Of a DNA stretch of 7,427 nt, positions 6,467 through 7,427 are shown piece after piece; position 1 is the stretch's first letter, and each line of letters starts with the position of its first letter. A program made the translations under genes and the position numbers. The stretch is taken from contig JAEUMC010000880.1 in the NCBI GenBank assembly GCA_016793415.1, forward strand, positions 1 through 7,427, read 5' to 3'. Below the pieces are notes generated by a model. That model saw nothing but the letters and a program-made list of their open reading frames with translations. It was not told the DNA's origin and did not search any database. Origin of the DNA: Devosia sp. (GTDB taxonomy: Bacteria; Pseudomonadota; Alphaproteobacteria; Rhizobiales; Devosiaceae).

Positions 6467-7427
6467 ATGCCATTCGTGCTGCGCCGCATCGGCTTTTACA
6501 TCGTGGCGTTCCTGGCGGCCGCGGTGATCAACTTCCTGATCCCGCGGCTGATGCCCGGCGATCCGATCGACTTCATGTTCGCCAAAGCCGAGAACACGCT
6601 GCCGCCGGAAGCGCGCGCGGCGCTGCTCAAGACCTTCGGCTTTGCCGTGGGGCCGCTGCACGAGCAGTTCCTCGCCTACCTCCAGAGCGTCTTCACCTGG
6701 GACCTGGGCTACTCGGTGAAGTTCTATCCGCTCAGCGTGTCCCAGGTGCTGGGCTATGCCCTGCCCTGGACGGTATTCCTTGCCGGGACCTCGGCGGTCC
6801 TCGCCTTTTCGGTCGGCTCGATCACTGGCATTCTTGCCGCCTGGCGGCGCGGCGGCGCCTTCGACTCGGTGGTCTCGCCGTTGGCGCTCGCCATCCAGGC
6901 GATCCCAGCCGTGGTGGTGGCGCTGGCCGCGCTGTTCGTCTTCGGCGTGGCGCTCAAATGGCTGCCCACCGGCTATGCGTTCGACCCCAAGCTCGACCCC
7001 GGCTGGAACCCCAGTTTCATCGGTAGCGTGGCGCTCAGCGCCATCATGCCGGTGGTGTCGCTGGCCTTCGTCCATATCGGCGGCTACCTCGTGACCATGC
7101 GCAACAACATGATCGGCCAGCTCGGCGAGGACCATGTGGTGATGGGGCTCGCCAAGGGGCTGAGCGACCGTCGCGTGCGCTACAACTATGCGGCGCGCAA
7201 TGCGCTGCTGCCCAGCGTCACCGCCTTTGCGCTGACCATCGGGGCGGTGATGGGTGGCTCGCTGGTGACCGAGGTGGTGTTCAACTATCCCGGCCTCGGC
7301 CGCACCCTCTATGTCGCCATCGTCGCCCGCGATTACCCGCTGATCCAGGGGCAGTTGCTGATCATGACGCTGGCCATGCTGACGGCCAACCTCGTCGTCG
7401 ACCTTGCCTATGTGTTCCTCGACCCGC
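6467..7427 (+). CDS. ABC transporter inner-membrane permease, DppB/OppB type (open at window end)
   Basis: Reading from 6467 gives 320 residues without a stop to the window edge. Family members are usually about 310-340 residues, so nearly the whole protein is present. It begins MPFVLRRIGFYIVAF with a first membrane helix (about 8-27) followed by RLMPGDPID (27-35), the classic start of this family. Further hydrophobic helices lie at about 98-124, 133-162, 186-208, 250-272 and 293-317. The cytoplasmic coupling loop that docks on the ATPase is at about 226-249 (MGLAKGL, then RNALLP), and YPGLGR (274-279) is the conserved C-terminal motif. The usual LGLDxPL segment is altered to TFGFAVGPL (56-64), and WDLGYSV (78-84) replaces the common GDLGxS; I associate this with oligosaccharide-type members (recollection, not checked). 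It forms a heterodimer with a DppC/OppC-type partner expected downstream. It follows the binding-protein gene after 88 nt. Confidence 0.93.
   Translation, partial: MPFVLRRIGFYIVAFLAAAVINFLIPRLMPGDPIDFMFAKAENTLPPEARAALLKTFGFAVGPLHEQFLAYLQSVFTWDLGYSVKFYPLSVSQVLGYALPWTVFLAGTSAVLAFSVGSITGILAAWRRGGAFDSVVSPLALAIQAIPAVVVALAALFVFGVALKWLPTGYAFDPKLDPGWNPSFIGSVALSAIMPVVSLAFVHIGGYLVTMRNNMIGQLGEDHVVMGLAKGLSDRRVRYNYAARNALLPSVTAFALTIGAVMGGSLVTEVVFNYPGLGRTLYVAIVARDYPLIQGQLLIMTLAMLTANLVVDLAYVFLDP

Noticed and set aside
6359..7135. A 258-codon minus-strand frame opposite the permease.
   Set aside because: The plus-strand frame encodes a clear DppB-type permease with correct membrane helices; the antisense product is His/Arg/Glu-rich and motif-free.
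1..7427. CRISPR arrays, tRNA or rRNA genes, insertion sequences, phage genes.
   Set aside because: No spaced repeat array, no recognisable tRNA or rRNA sequence and no transposase or integrase motif was seen in any part of the window.

Overview
The window is GC-rich (roughly two-thirds G+C by eye) with strong GGAGG-type ribosome binding sites and tightly packed genes. Its gene set (family-5 ABC transport genes, a Cache-type hybrid histidine kinase and an SDR dehydrogenase) fits an alphaproteobacterium, plausibly a Hyphomicrobiales/Devosia-like soil organism. That placement is an impression from composition and protein character, not a database result.

Layout. The left 60% is transcribed leftward (minus strand). 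A very large hybrid sensor histidine kinase (1064-4462) is followed 23 nt later by a short-chain dehydrogenase/reductase (267-1040). After a 170-nt gap comes the first 32 codons of a response-regulator receiver domain (1-96, cut by the window edge). The right 40% is transcribed rightward. A periplasmic substrate-binding protein of ABC family 5 (4723-6378) is followed by an 88-nt spacer with a strong perfect hairpin, then a DppB/OppB-type inner-membrane permease (6467 to the window end, open). The second permease and the ATPases presumably lie beyond the right edge.

The two transcription units diverge from a 260-nt control region (4463-4722). It holds a perfect 16-bp palindrome (GCGTCGAATTCGACGC, 4568-4583) directly abutting three tandem 9-bp near-repeats (4542-4568). 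Between these and the binding-protein gene lies a GC-rich leader with two predicted hairpins. This is the densest non-coding signal in the window and the obvious place for shared control of both units.

How the parts may work together (inference): the kinase would sense a periplasmic ligand, possibly the transporter's substrate or the loaded binding protein, through its large extracytoplasmic Cache-like domain. It would signal through an internal His-Asp relay, and perhaps through its unusual C-terminal output domain, to control uptake and the dehydrogenase. The binding protein and permease look more like the oligosaccharide-type branch of the Dpp/Opp superfamily than classical peptide systems, but the substrate is not determined by the sequence. 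The most novel-looking item is the kinase's C-terminal ~160 residues, a conserved-looking, HTH-like region after REC and PAS domains in a membrane-anchored kinase with no Hpt domain.
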